Of a DNA stretch of 64,000 nucleotides, positions 18,273-26,816 are shown in pieces. The DNA comes from Bacillus sp. FJAT-27225 (GTDB lineage Bacteria > Bacillota > Bacilli > Bacillales > Cytobacillaceae). A model generated the notes under the pieces. That model was not told the origin of the DNA. It was given only the letters and a program-made list of their open reading frames with translations, and searched no databases. How positions within the stretch are numbered: position 1 is the stretch's first letter; every line of letters starts with the position of its first letter. Both the position numbers and the translations under genes were made by a program. The stretch is taken from contig NZ_MAYU01000021.1 of the NCBI RefSeq assembly GCF_001685025.1, positions 682,001 through 746,000 on the forward strand, in the 5' to 3' direction.

Positions 18273-19382
18273 TTACCTTTGATAAACCTGTTCCAGCCTT
18301 TGAATCATATTCTTAATATGAAACCTTTCTTTAAAAAGCTGATAACTGTTTTTCTGGAGCCTTTTCATCTCGGTTTCATCATGAATCAATTTAGTTAACC
18401 AAACTGTTGCTTCCTCAGTGTTTCCAGGTGGATAGAGATATCCATTATACCCATGATCAACCAGTTCATTATTCCCCTCCACATTTGATGCTACAATTGG
18501 CTTCTTCATAGCCATCGCCTCTAGTATGGAGTAAGGCATTGCCTCATGCAGTGATGTTGACAGGTAGATATCAATCTCTTTTAGGAATAGGTCGATAGAA
18601 CGAACAAACCCGCAATACTTAATTTGGGGAATATGCCTTATAGCTTCTAAAAACTGCTCTTTAAAAAATTCCCCCTCCCCTGCCCACCATACTTCAACAT
18701 TAGGATTGCGGCTCACAATCAATTTGGCTATTTCAAGAAAAGATTCGGGATCCTTCGCCTGATCGAATCTCGCTAAAGTCCCAATTACGATTTTTCCATC
18801 TTTCTTGTCCGGTTCCTCTAAAGGTTCCTTTTCCTCGACTCCGTTATAAATTACTTCGCTCTTGTGAGTAGCAAAAACATCATAGCGAAGTCCGACAGCC
18901 TGCTCCCCCTCTGATACATTAATCGTATAATCTGTAATGTAGCCCAGATATTTTTCAATTAGGCCAAACACCTGTCTTTTTTGCTCCGTAACGTATGGGT
19001 ATTGCATGATATAACCGTGCGGTGTATAAAAAATCTTCCTGGATTTATAAAAAAGTGCAGCCAGCCTGCCAGCACCCCCTGCCTTTGAGCTATGACAGTG
19101 AATAATTTCCGGTTGGAAATCTTTCATAATCCTGTTTAATTGAAGAATCGTCCTTAGATCTTGTAAAAGATTTATTTCTCTAACCAAAGTATCAATCGGG
19201 TAAAATGTAAACCGGTGTTTATTTTTATGTTCAAACTCCAGAAAAAGTTGATCCGCCCTCCTTTTCCCGTAAGCTATCGCAATTTCAAATTTCTCCTCCG
19301 AAAGATACTGTAAAATATCGATAATATGTTTCCGGACGCCCCCACTCAAGGTTTCACAAATAAGTAGTACTTTTCTTTTCAT
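18273..19382 (-). CDS. GT4-family glycosyltransferase
   Basis: GT-B fold sugar transferase of about 369 residues. N-terminal glycine-rich acceptor loop (ETLSGGVRKHIID), IIHCHSSKAGGAGRLAAL, a nucleotide-sugar domain beginning IGTLARFDQAKDPESFLEIA and the E-x7-E motif in HEAMPYSILEAMAMKKPIVAS. TTG and two ATGs follow one another at 19388-19382; the last ATG has GAGG seven bases upstream and is chosen. It should add the second sugar to the lipid-linked unit primed by the adjacent transferase. Confidence 0.88.
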   Translation of the reverse strand: MKRKVLLICETLSGGVRKHIIDILQYLSEEKFEIAIAYGKRRADQLFLEFEHKNKHRFTFYPIDTLVREINLLQDLRTILQLNRIMKDFQPEIIHCHSSKAGGAGRLAALFYKSRKIFYTPHGYIMQYPYVTEQKRQVFGLIEKYLGYITDYTINVSEGEQAVGLRYDVFATHKSEVIYNGVEEKEPLEEPDKKDGKIVIGTLARFDQAKDPESFLEIAKLIVSRNPNVEVWWAGEGEFFKEQFLEAIRHIPQIKYCGFVRSIDLFLKEIDIYLSTSLHEAMPYSILEAMAMKKPIVASNVEGNNELVDHGYNGYLYPPGNTEEATVWLTKLIHDETEMKRLQKNSYQLFKERFHIKNMIQRLEQVYQR

Positions 19383-19408
19383 CATCAATCCTCAACTTCT
19401 TTTTTTAA

Positions 19409-20113
19409 TTAGTAGGCACCTTTTTTCGAAATCACAACAAATAAGGTCTGAATTAATATTTTTATATCCAAAAAGAAAGACCGGTGATAAACATAATAAA
19501 GTTCAAGATCTACTCTTTCCGGATAACCGACATCACTGCGGCCACACACTTGCCAGTAACCAGTCATTCCAGGTTTTACAGCCAGCAGCTCATGCCGTCT
19601 GTGCTTGTACTCTTTCAACTCTTCCTCGACAATTGGCCGGGGACCGACCAAGCTCATCTCCCCTTTTAAGACATTGATGAATTGAGGAAGCTCATCGAGG
19701 CTAAATTTTCGTAAAAAAGAACCTGCTTTCGTGATTCTCGGATCCTCATCCTGTTCGAGCTTGTAACTGTTTTGAATGTATTTTTGATATAAAACCTCAT
19801 TTTGCTTTAGAATCTTATCGGCATTCACTACCATGGATCGGAACTTATAAATGTAAAAAAGCTTCCCATTTTTGCCATATCTTTGCTGTTTAAAAAATAA
19901 TGGACCTTTGGATTCACCAAAGCAGTACATAAAACTAATAGCGAGAAATAGCGGGGAAGAAATAAGTAAACCTAAAATGGCTCCGATAATATCGATACTA
20001 CGTTTTCCGAATGAATAAATTGGGGAGACTGTAACGTTTTCTAATACTGAAGCTGGTGTATTGGAAGGAGCGGATTTAATCTTGGAGGTTTCTGCATTCA
20101 ACTGAAAACTCAC
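19409..20113 (-). CDS. Undecaprenyl-phosphate sugar-1-phosphate transferase (priming)
   Basis: Bacterial sugar transferase of 234 residues (PF02397 type). Basic KRSIDIIGAILG and one membrane helix near 40-65, YIYKFRSMVVNAD, KFSLDELPQFINVLKGEMS followed by LVGPRPI, and KPGMTGYWQVCGRS are all classic. It transfers a sugar phosphate to undecaprenyl phosphate at the inner membrane face and so starts the repeat unit. The start is GTG; it overlaps by four bases (GTGA) the stop of a short upstream frame, which suggests coupling. Confidence 0.9.
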   Translation of the reverse strand: MSFQLNAETSKIKSAPSNTPASVLENVTVSPIYSFGKRSIDIIGAILGLLISSPLFLAISFMYCFGESKGPLFFKQQRYGKNGKLFYIYKFRSMVVNADKILKQNEVLYQKYIQNSYKLEQDEDPRITKAGSFLRKFSLDELPQFINVLKGEMSLVGPRPIVEEELKEYKHRRHELLAVKPGMTGYWQVCGRSDVGYPERVDLELYYVYHRSFFLDIKILIQTLFVVISKKGAY

Positions 20114-20342
20114 CCACTGTCCTGAGTATTTTGCCCGATTAAACTATATGGTTTTACATCAAGGTCTTCTTTGTTGGACGTAAAGAACAATCTGTTTGCT
20201 TTTATATAATTTTCATCTTGACGGTTAGGTGAAAATCCTTGAATAGCATCGTGACCTTTTCTTCTGCACCATCGATACGGGTTACCTGCAGCCCGATTCC
20301 AGAAGAGCGGTGCCTGTAACAAAAACCATTTGCCTTAATCAT
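20110..20342 (-). pseudogene. Small ORF split between two frames
   Basis: ATG at 20342 follows GGGGGG by six bases and opens a 46-residue frame (MIKANGFCYRHRSSGIGL, then DGAEEKVTMLFKDFHL) that stops at 20202. From about there a second frame reads coding-like sequence (KANRLFFTSNKEDLDVKPYS) to a TGA at 20110 that overlaps the sugar transferase start. One frameshift near the A/T-rich 20200-20212 would join them into a protein of about 76 residues. It may be a real frameshift, programmed slippage, or two chance frames. No family recognised. Confidence 0.3.
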
Positions 20343-20433
20343 CCGCATCCCCCCAATTTAGTTGCTAGGAACATTTGACCATTCCAGTTTATGAAGAAAA
20401 TTTTCCCAATATGACAACATAACCCTAATCGAT

Positions 20434-20466
20434 AAAAAAGCGACCTCAACAATAGCTGAAGTCACT
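20434..20466 (-). terminator. Terminator inside the polysaccharide cluster
   Basis: Read leftward, AGTGACTTCAGC and GTTGAGGTCGCT form a stem with a 4-base loop followed by six T. It stands between the BY-kinase gene and the assembly genes, so it should reduce or gate transcription of the latter. Confidence 0.85.
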
Positions 20467-20487
20467 GCATAGGTAAATGAAGAAGGA

Positions 20488-21168
20488 TTAGTAATAGTAA
20501 TTGGTTTCTTTGCTGCTTGTACCATTTAAAACCGTCCCGAGCACCTTTCCCTCCGAAGCCTTAAGAACTTCAATGGCTTTTTGGGCATCCTCCAATTGTG
20601 TCACTTTATTTCGGACCACGAGAATAGAGCCATCACATAAATTGGCAAGTATTTGGGTGTCTGTTAGAACTAAAACTGGCGGTGTATCAATCAAAACGAT
20701 GTCATAGTGGCTTTTTGCTTCCTGAAGCAACGTTTCCATTCTTTTTGAATCAAGCAGTTCAGATGGATTAGGCGGAATGGGCCCGGACGTTAAGATATCA
20801 AGATTTTCAACCTCGCTTGCAACGACGGCCTCTATCAAGGTTGCCTCACCCACGAGAATATTGCTGAGCCCCCTATAATTCTTGACACTAAACGTATAAT
20901 GGACAGTTGGTTTCCGTAAGTCAGCATCTATTAATAAAACAGATTTGCCATGCTTGGCAAATACAACTGCAAGATTGGCGGTGGTCGTGGACTTGCCTTC
21001 CCCAGGAGATGCCGATGTAACCAGTAAAGTCCGTACATCAGCATCAGCAGAGGCAAACTGGATATTTGTCCTCACTGTCCGATACTGTTCAGAAATATAG
21101 GAGCGTGGGTGTAGTTTTGTAATTAAAAAACGGGGGCTTGTTTTAGACTGGGCTTTTTCACGACTCAA
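20488..21168 (-). CDS. Bacterial tyrosine kinase CpsD/YwqD/EpsB type
   Basis: BY-kinase of 226 residues controlling polysaccharide synthesis. Walker A SASPGEGKSTTTANLA near residue 53, Walker A' LLIDADLRKP near 78 and Walker B IVLIDTPPVL. The C-terminus ends TNYYY, the autophosphorylated tyrosine cluster. The start is TTG; the gene overlaps the end of the Wzz-like activator gene by 11 bp, the usual arrangement since the membrane protein activates the kinase. A terminator follows the stop after about 20 bases. Its phosphatase is encoded at 14861. Confidence 0.93.
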   Translation of the reverse strand: MSREKAQSKTSPRFLITKLHPRSYISEQYRTVRTNIQFASADADVRTLLVTSASPGEGKSTTTANLAVVFAKHGKSVLLIDADLRKPTVHYTFSVKNYRGLSNILVGEATLIEAVVASEVENLDILTSGPIPPNPSELLDSKRMETLLQEAKSHYDIVLIDTPPVLVLTDTQILANLCDGSILVVRNKVTQLEDAQKAIEVLKASEGKVLGTVLNGTSSKETNYYY

Positions 21169-21904
21169 CAGAAGCTACCACTCCTTTTTTTTCGTTTGCA
21201 GAATCCTCATCTTTATACATTTCTTTCTTTCCGACATGAGCAATGACACCCAAAACTGGAGTCTTTAATTTTTGCAGAATATCTTCTTCTGTTTTAATTT
21301 TGTTGTTTAAATTTTCAGCCAAAAATCCAATGCCTGTACCTGCCATCGCCCCTAAAATCAATGCAACAGCAATGTTCAGCACTTTGTTTGGTGAAACGGG
21401 CTGTGGATTAGAAGGTACTTTCGCCTCGGATATTACCTTTACATTGTCCACATTCATTAACTCGGGCACTTCCGACTGAAAAATGGAAACCGTCGTGTTA
21501 GCGATTTTGGCTGCCATTTCCGGATCATGGTCACTTGCCAGGACCGTAACGACCTGTGAGCTTTCCCCACTTGATATCTCGACTTTTTCCGCTAACTTTT
21601 CGGTTGAAAGATTTAACTCTAATTCCTCTGCAACACGGTCCAAAATAATCGGGCTAAGCAGTATGGCCTTATACGTATTGATTAACTCCACATTTGTCCG
21701 GATGTCGTTCTCTGAGAAAACCTGGCCGGGGACAGGATTCTTCTGGACGACTAAAAACTGCGTGCTGTTTTGGTAAACAGGCTTTAGGACAAAGAAGCTG
21801 AGAATTGCTGCAATAATCGCTGAACCAACAGTTAAAGATAGAATTAGCCACATCCACTTCCTGATTATTTTTACTCCCTCTCTTAGGGAAAATCTTTCTT
21901 CCAT
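21158..21904 (-). CDS. Wzz/CapA-type chain-length regulator and BY-kinase activator
   Basis: Membrane protein of 248 residues with two helices (near 20-45, LILSLTVGSAIIAAILSFFV, and near 175-195, VLNIAVALILGAMAGTGIGF) and an extracytoplasmic domain between, the Wzz fold. PSNPQPVSPNK just before the second helix is the conserved Pro-rich motif. The ATG at 21904 has AAAGGGAGGT six bases upstream; the upstream in-frame ATG at 21967 has none. It sets polymer length and activates the kinase encoded by the overlapping gene. Confidence 0.92.
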   Translation of the reverse strand: MEERFSLREGVKIIRKWMWLILSLTVGSAIIAAILSFFVLKPVYQNSTQFLVVQKNPVPGQVFSENDIRTNVELINTYKAILLSPIILDRVAEELELNLSTEKLAEKVEISSGESSQVVTVLASDHDPEMAAKIANTTVSIFQSEVPELMNVDNVKVISEAKVPSNPQPVSPNKVLNIAVALILGAMAGTGIGFLAENLNNKIKTEEDILQKLKTPVLGVIAHVGKKEMYKDEDSANEKKGVVASVES

Positions 21905-22094
21905 GGATTTACCTCCCTTTAAGTAAGTACGATTTAGAGTGCTATGTTCATAGTTATGTTCGTCCATTTCATTTCATGAATCCTGTGGAAGAAAAGCTCA
22001 TATTTACCTATTGGGAGGAATAGAAATAAGGTGTGGCATTGGACATTAGCATTGGCGGAATATCCGGAAATGCTTTAAGGAAGGGATATGGAGG

Positions 22095-23039
22095 ATGAAA
22101 AAGGCAATAAAAATCTTCATCATACTGTTAGGTGTTATAGCAATTGGAATAGGGGGGTTCGTCTTTTATGTCTATGATTCCGTAAAAGATACAGCGGACC
22201 AAATGCATGAAGACATAAAGCTGAACAGACCCGAGAGTAAACCGGTCATCACCCAAAATAGCCAGCCATCAAATCAGCAGACTTCACCATCCCCTCAGCC
22301 CATCAGCATATTAATTATGGGGGTAGACGAGCGAGCAGGCGACAGAGGCAGATCCGATACTTTAATTGCCATGACGTTGAATCCTGAAAAAGAAACGATG
22401 CAAATGGTAAGCATACCGCGGGACACAAGAACTGAGATTATCGGCCGCGGAACCATTGATAAAATCAATCACGCTTACGCGTTTGGCGGGACAAAAATGT
22501 CAATTGAAACTGTTGAAAACTTCACTGGCGTAAAGATGGATTATTTTATCCGAGTGAATATGAGTGCTTTGGAGACCCTTGTTGATGCGGTAGGCGGGGT
22601 GACTGTCCATAATGATTTGGACTGGTTTGATGAGGGATATTATGAACAGGAACAGGGATACCATTATAAGAAAGGTGAGATAGAACTCAACGGGGACATG
22701 GCACTAGGGTATGTCAGGATGAGATATCTTGATCCTGAAGGCGATTTCGGCAGGAACAGACGGCAGCGGCAGGTTATCGAGGCTTTTATAAATAAGGCTG
22801 CTTCCGTAACTTCAATAACCCGGTTTAAAGATATATTGGCAGCTCTCGGTGATAATGTAAAAACAAACATGACATTCGACGACATGATGGCTATCCAAAA
22901 GAATTACCGCGCGAGCAGGAACACGATTACCCAGTATCAAATCCAGGGCACAGGCAAAAAAATAAATGGTATCTATTATTTCATTGTGTCCGATCAGGAA
23001 AGAGCAAAAGTAACCAGCCTTCTGAAAGGGAATCTGTAG
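22095..23039 (+). CDS. LytR-CpsA-Psr (LCP) family ligase
   Basis: A 314-residue type II membrane protein: one N-terminal helix (IKIFIILLGVIAIGIGGFVF), a Gln/Pro/Ser linker, and the LCP domain with ILIMGVDERAGDRGRSDTLI, SIPRDTRTEI, DKINHAYAFGG and MRYLDPEGDFGRNRRQRQV. The conserved Arg and Asp residues that hold the polyprenyl pyrophosphate are present. LCP enzymes transfer lipid-linked glycopolymers to peptidoglycan. It diverges from the exopolysaccharide cluster across a 190-base gap, so it probably attaches that polymer to the wall. Confidence 0.93.
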   Translation: MKKAIKIFIILLGVIAIGIGGFVFYVYDSVKDTADQMHEDIKLNRPESKPVITQNSQPSNQQTSPSPQPISILIMGVDERAGDRGRSDTLIAMTLNPEKETMQMVSIPRDTRTEIIGRGTIDKINHAYAFGGTKMSIETVENFTGVKMDYFIRVNMSALETLVDAVGGVTVHNDLDWFDEGYYEQEQGYHYKKGEIELNGDMALGYVRMRYLDPEGDFGRNRRQRQVIEAFINKAASVTSITRFKDILAALGDNVKTNMTFDDMMAIQKNYRASRNTITQYQIQGTGKKINGIYYFIVSDQERAKVTSLLKGNL

Positions 23040-23058
23040 TATATCAATGCGAGAAAAA

Positions 23059-23095
23059 AGCAAGTACCTGGGAATATCCTGGTACTTGCTTTTTA
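23059..23095 (+). terminator. Terminator of the LCP gene
   Basis: Ten-base perfect stem AGCAAGTACC / GGTACTTGCT with a 12-base loop and T-rich tail. Confidence 0.9.
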
Positions 23096-23150
23096 TTATC
23101 CTTTTTCCAATGCTCTATTGAATAATGTCACCTAAACCACTGGTTTGTAA

Positions 23151-23335
23151 ATATATAAGAGGAACTTATAAGTTTAGCTTTTAATTTTCACTACAGGCGC
23201 TTCGCTTTCCGTGGGGCGGGCGGTGAGCCTCCTCGGCGCAAGCGCCTGTGGGGTCTCACCTGTCCCGCTGCTCCCACAGGAGTCTTCGCGCCTTCCGTTT
23301 CAATTAAATTATTTTTCTTTGTTCCTCTTATATAT
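23151..23335. repeat. Structured intergenic repeat, copy A, in a 15-bp inverted-repeat shell
   Basis: A GC-rich multi-hairpin module (about 23189-23302) lies between ATATATAAGAGGAAC at 23151 and its exact reverse complement at 23321. The module is the reverse complement of the one at 26646-26779. Internal stems include GGCGCAAGCGCC at 23235 and the outer pair AGGCGC / GCGCCT. No coding role is evident; the 104-residue frame that crosses it is an artefact. Similar GC-rich intergenic elements are common in Bacillaceae as far as I recall. Confidence 0.75.
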
Positions 23336-23540
23336 ATTAGTTTGAGTGCACTTCGAAGGGTAACATCCAACTCTGGTATTCCGGTTGCAAATCCCCTTGC
23401 AATTATCCCCAAAATACGAGGTCTCCCATTTGGATCGACTCTATGCCTCTTTCCATGGCGAAAAGTATGCTGCCCATTCTTAAGACAGATGGCAACCCTC
23501 CACACCCTTTCTTATGATTGATTTCAAATATTTGTTATAT
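23336..23540. other. Intergenic sequence with a coding-like remnant
   Basis: Read leftward, about 23322-23505 gives RILGIIARGFATGIPELD and LRSALKLIYIRG in one frame, ending in the repeat shell. It looks like a fragment of a lost gene, but I recognise no family. Confidence 0.3.
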
Positions 23541-23576
23541 AAAAGAAAAAGAGAGAAGTGCTGATAACACTTCTCT
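23541..23576 (-). terminator. Terminator of the secreted repeat protein
   Basis: AGAGAAGTG / CACTTCTCT stem with a 7-base loop, T-rich to the left. Nearly the same hairpin occurs at 31171 in the candidate toxin-antitoxin locus. Confidence 0.8.
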
Positions 23577-23614
23577 GGTCGAATACCGGAATTATTATGA
23601 TCAAATTCGAACTT

Positions 23615-26212
23615 TTATTTCTTCTTCACCATGATAGTCGATGTTGTCACAGTCGAGTTCCCTGCATTGTCGGTTGTTTTATACGTAATCGTATAAATTC
23701 GGTCCCCGCCGCTGCGTTCATCCCTCAAATAAAAGTCAGTATCTGCCGTTCCATATACCGCGCCCTGGATATCCGGTTCAGGTATTTTTCCGCCCTTTAT
23801 TACATCAGGCTGGCTGCTTGTGATGGATGCGAGTTCAAACGAAGCAATTCCGGATACCGCATCGCGGGCATCGACAGTTGCTTTCACATAGACAAGCTTA
23901 CCGGTGCCGCCAACAATGACAGATGGATTAAAGGTGACATTCAACACTGGCTTCGTTTTGTCAATTTTCACTTGAACTGTTTTTATGTCCTCTGCATTAC
24001 CTGCATGGTCCACGCTTCGGTACTCCAGTTTATTGATTCCTTCAGAAGATACAACAATGCCTCCTGTATACGTTGCCCAAGCACCGCCGTTCAGCCTGAA
24101 TTCAGTCTTGGCCACACCTGAATGGGAGTCACTGCTTATAAGGCTTACCGTTGTGTCACTGTTAGACCAGCCTTCCTTAACGGAAGAAGTGGTCGTTGGT
24201 GCGGTTTTATCAACTTTCACTTGCACCTGCTTGGTTGCTTCCACATTGCCTGCCTTGTCGAAGCTTCTATACTCAAGGATATTTACACCCTGCCCGCTCA
24301 TCGTGACCGGGCCAGTGTATGCAGTCCAACTTCCTCCATTTAGCCTGTATTCCGTCTTGGTTACATCTGATAGTGAATCAACAGCTGTCAGGATTACTTC
24401 TGCATCACTGTTGAACCAGCCATCCTTGACGGAAGAAGTAGTCGTTGGAGCGGTTTTATCGATGATGAACTCCACCTTCTTTACATCCTCGACATTGCCC
24501 GCGATATCAACACTTCGATAGTCAACTGTGTTTTTGCCTTCCGTTCTAACATAGGTTGGAGTGAGATAGTGTGTCCAGGTTCCGCCATTCACTCTGTATT
24601 CTGTTCTTGCTATACCGGACGTTCCATCCTGGGCAAGGAAGGATAGCGGTACATCCACCTTGACAGGATAAGAAGGAATATCACCAATCGCTGTCACCGG
24701 TTTTTGGGTGTCAATCTTGATTGTGTTGGATTTAACAATTTCTTCATTGCCGGCTTTGTCGATGCTCATATAGTCAACCGTCGCTGTTCCGTCAATTAAA
24801 AGACTAAATGGACCTGTGTATTGTTGCCATTCCCCTCCATTGATTCGGTAAAGAGTTTTTTCAACACCGGCATCATTGTCGTTAGCAGTTAATGAAACCG
24901 ACACACTAGAACCAAACCATCCGTTCGTTCCAGTTTTGCCCTGGACATCGATCGATGTTACCGTGGCAGAAGTATCCGGCGCCTTCACACTAATGTTGTA
25001 TTGAGATAAATCCCTGTGTTCAAAGGTTCGGCCTTTTGAATCCTCCAAACTATTATAATAGGTAAAGAAATTACCTTTGTTATCAACCACTTCGATTGCA
25101 TAGAGCGGCCAGGTGCCGGCTGGGTCGGATACGCTTATCGCCAATACCCCTTCATACCTGGAAGTCTCAGGATTATAGGATAACTCTAAATCCCTTGTAA
25201 CGTAGCGGCCAAGAGGAGTTGAATAATAAACAAAGACTTGCTCCACCCCGGACAAATCGTCAACAATGTCCGCCGACAGATGTACCTGTTCCCCCAGCAT
25301 GATAGTAGTTTGAGAAACTGAAAATCCGTTTAACTGCGGCGGTGTCGTATCCCCTACAGTTCCTATAACTTCTATATTATAAGCGCTTAAATCTTTTACT
25401 TCGTAGTAACCACCTTGATACGGTGTCTCCCCATTTCGATAAGTATAATGGTTATTTAACTTATCCCCCATTTGGATAGTGCCAATCGACCAAATGCCAG
25501 GCAAATCGTAAGGGTCGGCATAGAAGCTGCCTTCAAATTTTCCGGTTTCCTCGTTATAGGCCAGTTCAATCGGTTTGCCGCCTTCACTATCCCCACTCGG
25601 CGGTACATAGCTTACGTAAACATACTCAACCCCAGACCCTTCTTCAATAATATCTGCTGATAATGTAATGGACTCTCCGCCATTTGCCCTTGTTGAGGAT
25701 AGAGAAAAACCACCTAGCCTCGGAGCGGTATCATCGACCAAGGTGCCATACACTTCAATCGTGTAGCCAGATAGATTCCGATATTCATAGGTTGATCCCT
25801 TATATGGAGTTTCCCGATGATAAATCCGATATCCATTCCCCTGTCTGTCCTTTAAATAAAGCGATGAAAGTTTCCACTGGCCCGCATCATCATATGTAGA
25901 AACATCGAATGTTCCCTCATAGTTTGCTGTCTCTTCATTGAAGTTTAAATAGACAGTTTTTGAGCCGCCTGTTGGACTACTATAATAGGCATACGCATAA
26001 TCTACACCCGATTCCTCTTCGAACAATTCCGCACTCAGCACAATTGATTCGCCAACAGTAGCTTGGGTCCCAGATAACGATAAACTTGTTAGCTTTGGAG
26101 GCGTCACGTCACTTGTTGCAACCCCTTCAGCGACCGGAGATAATAGTGAAACCACCAGAAACAAGATTGTTAACCTAGACAGCCATTTTCCCCTTTTGCT
26201 TGTAAAATTCAA
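23615..26212 (-). CDS. Large secreted protein with Ig-like and OmpL47-like repeats
   Basis: An 865-residue exported protein. Signal peptide at 1-29 (WLSRLTILFLVVSLLSPVAEG). Three Ig-like repeats of about 125 residues follow (each DxTPPxLxxxSxS...GExxxLSA), then four or five OmpL47-type repeats of about 80-90 residues with the signature YRxNGGxWxxYTGP...YRSxDxAGNVExxK, and a last Ig-like domain to the C-terminus (IYTITYKTTDNAGNST). There is no LPxTG, SLH or C-terminal helix, so it is free or held non-covalently. The repeats fit a surface adhesin or scaffold. It is flanked by inverted copies of the structured repeat. Confidence 0.88.
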   Translation of the reverse strand: MNFTSKRGKWLSRLTILFLVVSLLSPVAEGVATSDVTPPKLTSLSLSGTQATVGESIVLSAELFEEESGVDYAYAYYSSPTGGSKTVYLNFNEETANYEGTFDVSTYDDAGQWKLSSLYLKDRQGNGYRIYHRETPYKGSTYEYRNLSGYTIEVYGTLVDDTAPRLGGFSLSSTRANGGESITLSADIIEEGSGVEYVYVSYVPPSGDSEGGKPIELAYNEETGKFEGSFYADPYDLPGIWSIGTIQMGDKLNNHYTYRNGETPYQGGYYEVKDLSAYNIEVIGTVGDTTPPQLNGFSVSQTTIMLGEQVHLSADIVDDLSGVEQVFVYYSTPLGRYVTRDLELSYNPETSRYEGVLAISVSDPAGTWPLYAIEVVDNKGNFFTYYNSLEDSKGRTFEHRDLSQYNISVKAPDTSATVTSIDVQGKTGTNGWFGSSVSVSLTANDNDAGVEKTLYRINGGEWQQYTGPFSLLIDGTATVDYMSIDKAGNEEIVKSNTIKIDTQKPVTAIGDIPSYPVKVDVPLSFLAQDGTSGIARTEYRVNGGTWTHYLTPTYVRTEGKNTVDYRSVDIAGNVEDVKKVEFIIDKTAPTTTSSVKDGWFNSDAEVILTAVDSLSDVTKTEYRLNGGSWTAYTGPVTMSGQGVNILEYRSFDKAGNVEATKQVQVKVDKTAPTTTSSVKEGWSNSDTTVSLISSDSHSGVAKTEFRLNGGAWATYTGGIVVSSEGINKLEYRSVDHAGNAEDIKTVQVKIDKTKPVLNVTFNPSVIVGGTGKLVYVKATVDARDAVSGIASFELASITSSQPDVIKGGKIPEPDIQGAVYGTADTDFYLRDERSGGDRIYTITYKTTDNAGNSTVTTSTIMVKKK

Positions 26213-26304
26213 TTCTCTCCCACACCCCTAATGTAGTATTTAATTACTACTTAATTTTACCTTAATTACCCAATATTGGTATATATAAAATTCTCTACAA
26301 AAGA

Positions 26305-26336
26305 AACTATATGTTCTTTTAAAAGAACATATAGTT
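26305..26336. repeat. Perfect 32-bp palindrome
   Basis: AACTATATGTTCTTTT is followed at once by its reverse complement, with no loop bases. It lies about 93 bases upstream of the secreted repeat protein start. It could be an operator for a dimeric repressor or a transcription stop. Confidence 0.7.
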
Positions 26337-26486
26337 CAATGAAGAAACATTAAAGAAAACATCCTAGCACTTCAAGAGCACAAAACTTCCAGATACACCG
26401 AAAAACCGGAAGGCTACAAAATTTATCTGACCCCCAGCAGCGGGAAAATTATTCTGAAAATCTATTAAACCGGGTTTAAGGCGAAA

Positions 26487-26524
26487 AAAATAATCCCCTT
26501 CTACTTGTAGAGGGGGATTATTCC
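26487..26524. terminator. Hairpin with no clear gene
   Basis: TAATCCCC / GGGGATTA stem with A-rich left and T-rich right flanks. No gene runs into it from either side within the intergenic region, so its owner is unclear; it may be part of the neighbouring repeats. Confidence 0.5.
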
Positions 26525-26590
26525 GTAATAAGACCATTCCGTAAAAATCAAGTGGCGTCTGGACCTGCTGGAAAACAGTTTCCACGTTAA

Positions 26591-26814
26591 AGGCTGTTTT
26601 CGCAAACTTTGTTGCTAATAGAAAGGACAAAGGTTTACTATCCTGTAGTTGATTGGAGCGGAAGGTGCGAGACTCCTGCGGGAGCAGCGGGACAGGTGAG
26701 ACCCCACAGTCGCTTTAGCGACGAGGAGGCTCACCGCCCGCCCCGCGGAAAGCGAGCATCCTGGAGTGGAAATCAACTACTACAAAAAACAACAATTTTT
26801 TTAGAAAACAGCCT
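26591..26814. mobile_element. MITE-like element carrying structured repeat copy B
   Basis: 224 bp bounded by AGGCTGTTTTC at 26591 and its exact reverse complement at 26804. Inside, TAGTTGATT and AATCAACTA (26646, 26771) bracket the GC-rich multi-hairpin module that is also found, reversed, at 23189-23302. No transposase ORF. An isolated AGGCTGTTTTCG at 30115 may be the stump of another copy. Short inverted ends without coding capacity fit a non-autonomous element; no clear target duplication is visible. Confidence 0.6.
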
Positions 26815-26816
26815 AA

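Noticed and set aside
20343-20487. An EAR antitermination RNA
   Set aside because: The position is right, but apart from the terminator hairpin the remaining 90 or so bases show no structure I can match to EAR.
23191-23505. A 104-residue leftward gene
   Set aside because: Nearly half of it runs through the structured repeat and no ribosome binding site is present; only its first part may be a remnant.
26364-26630. An 88-residue leftward gene
   Set aside because: It crosses a hairpin and the end of the MITE-like element and has no start signal.
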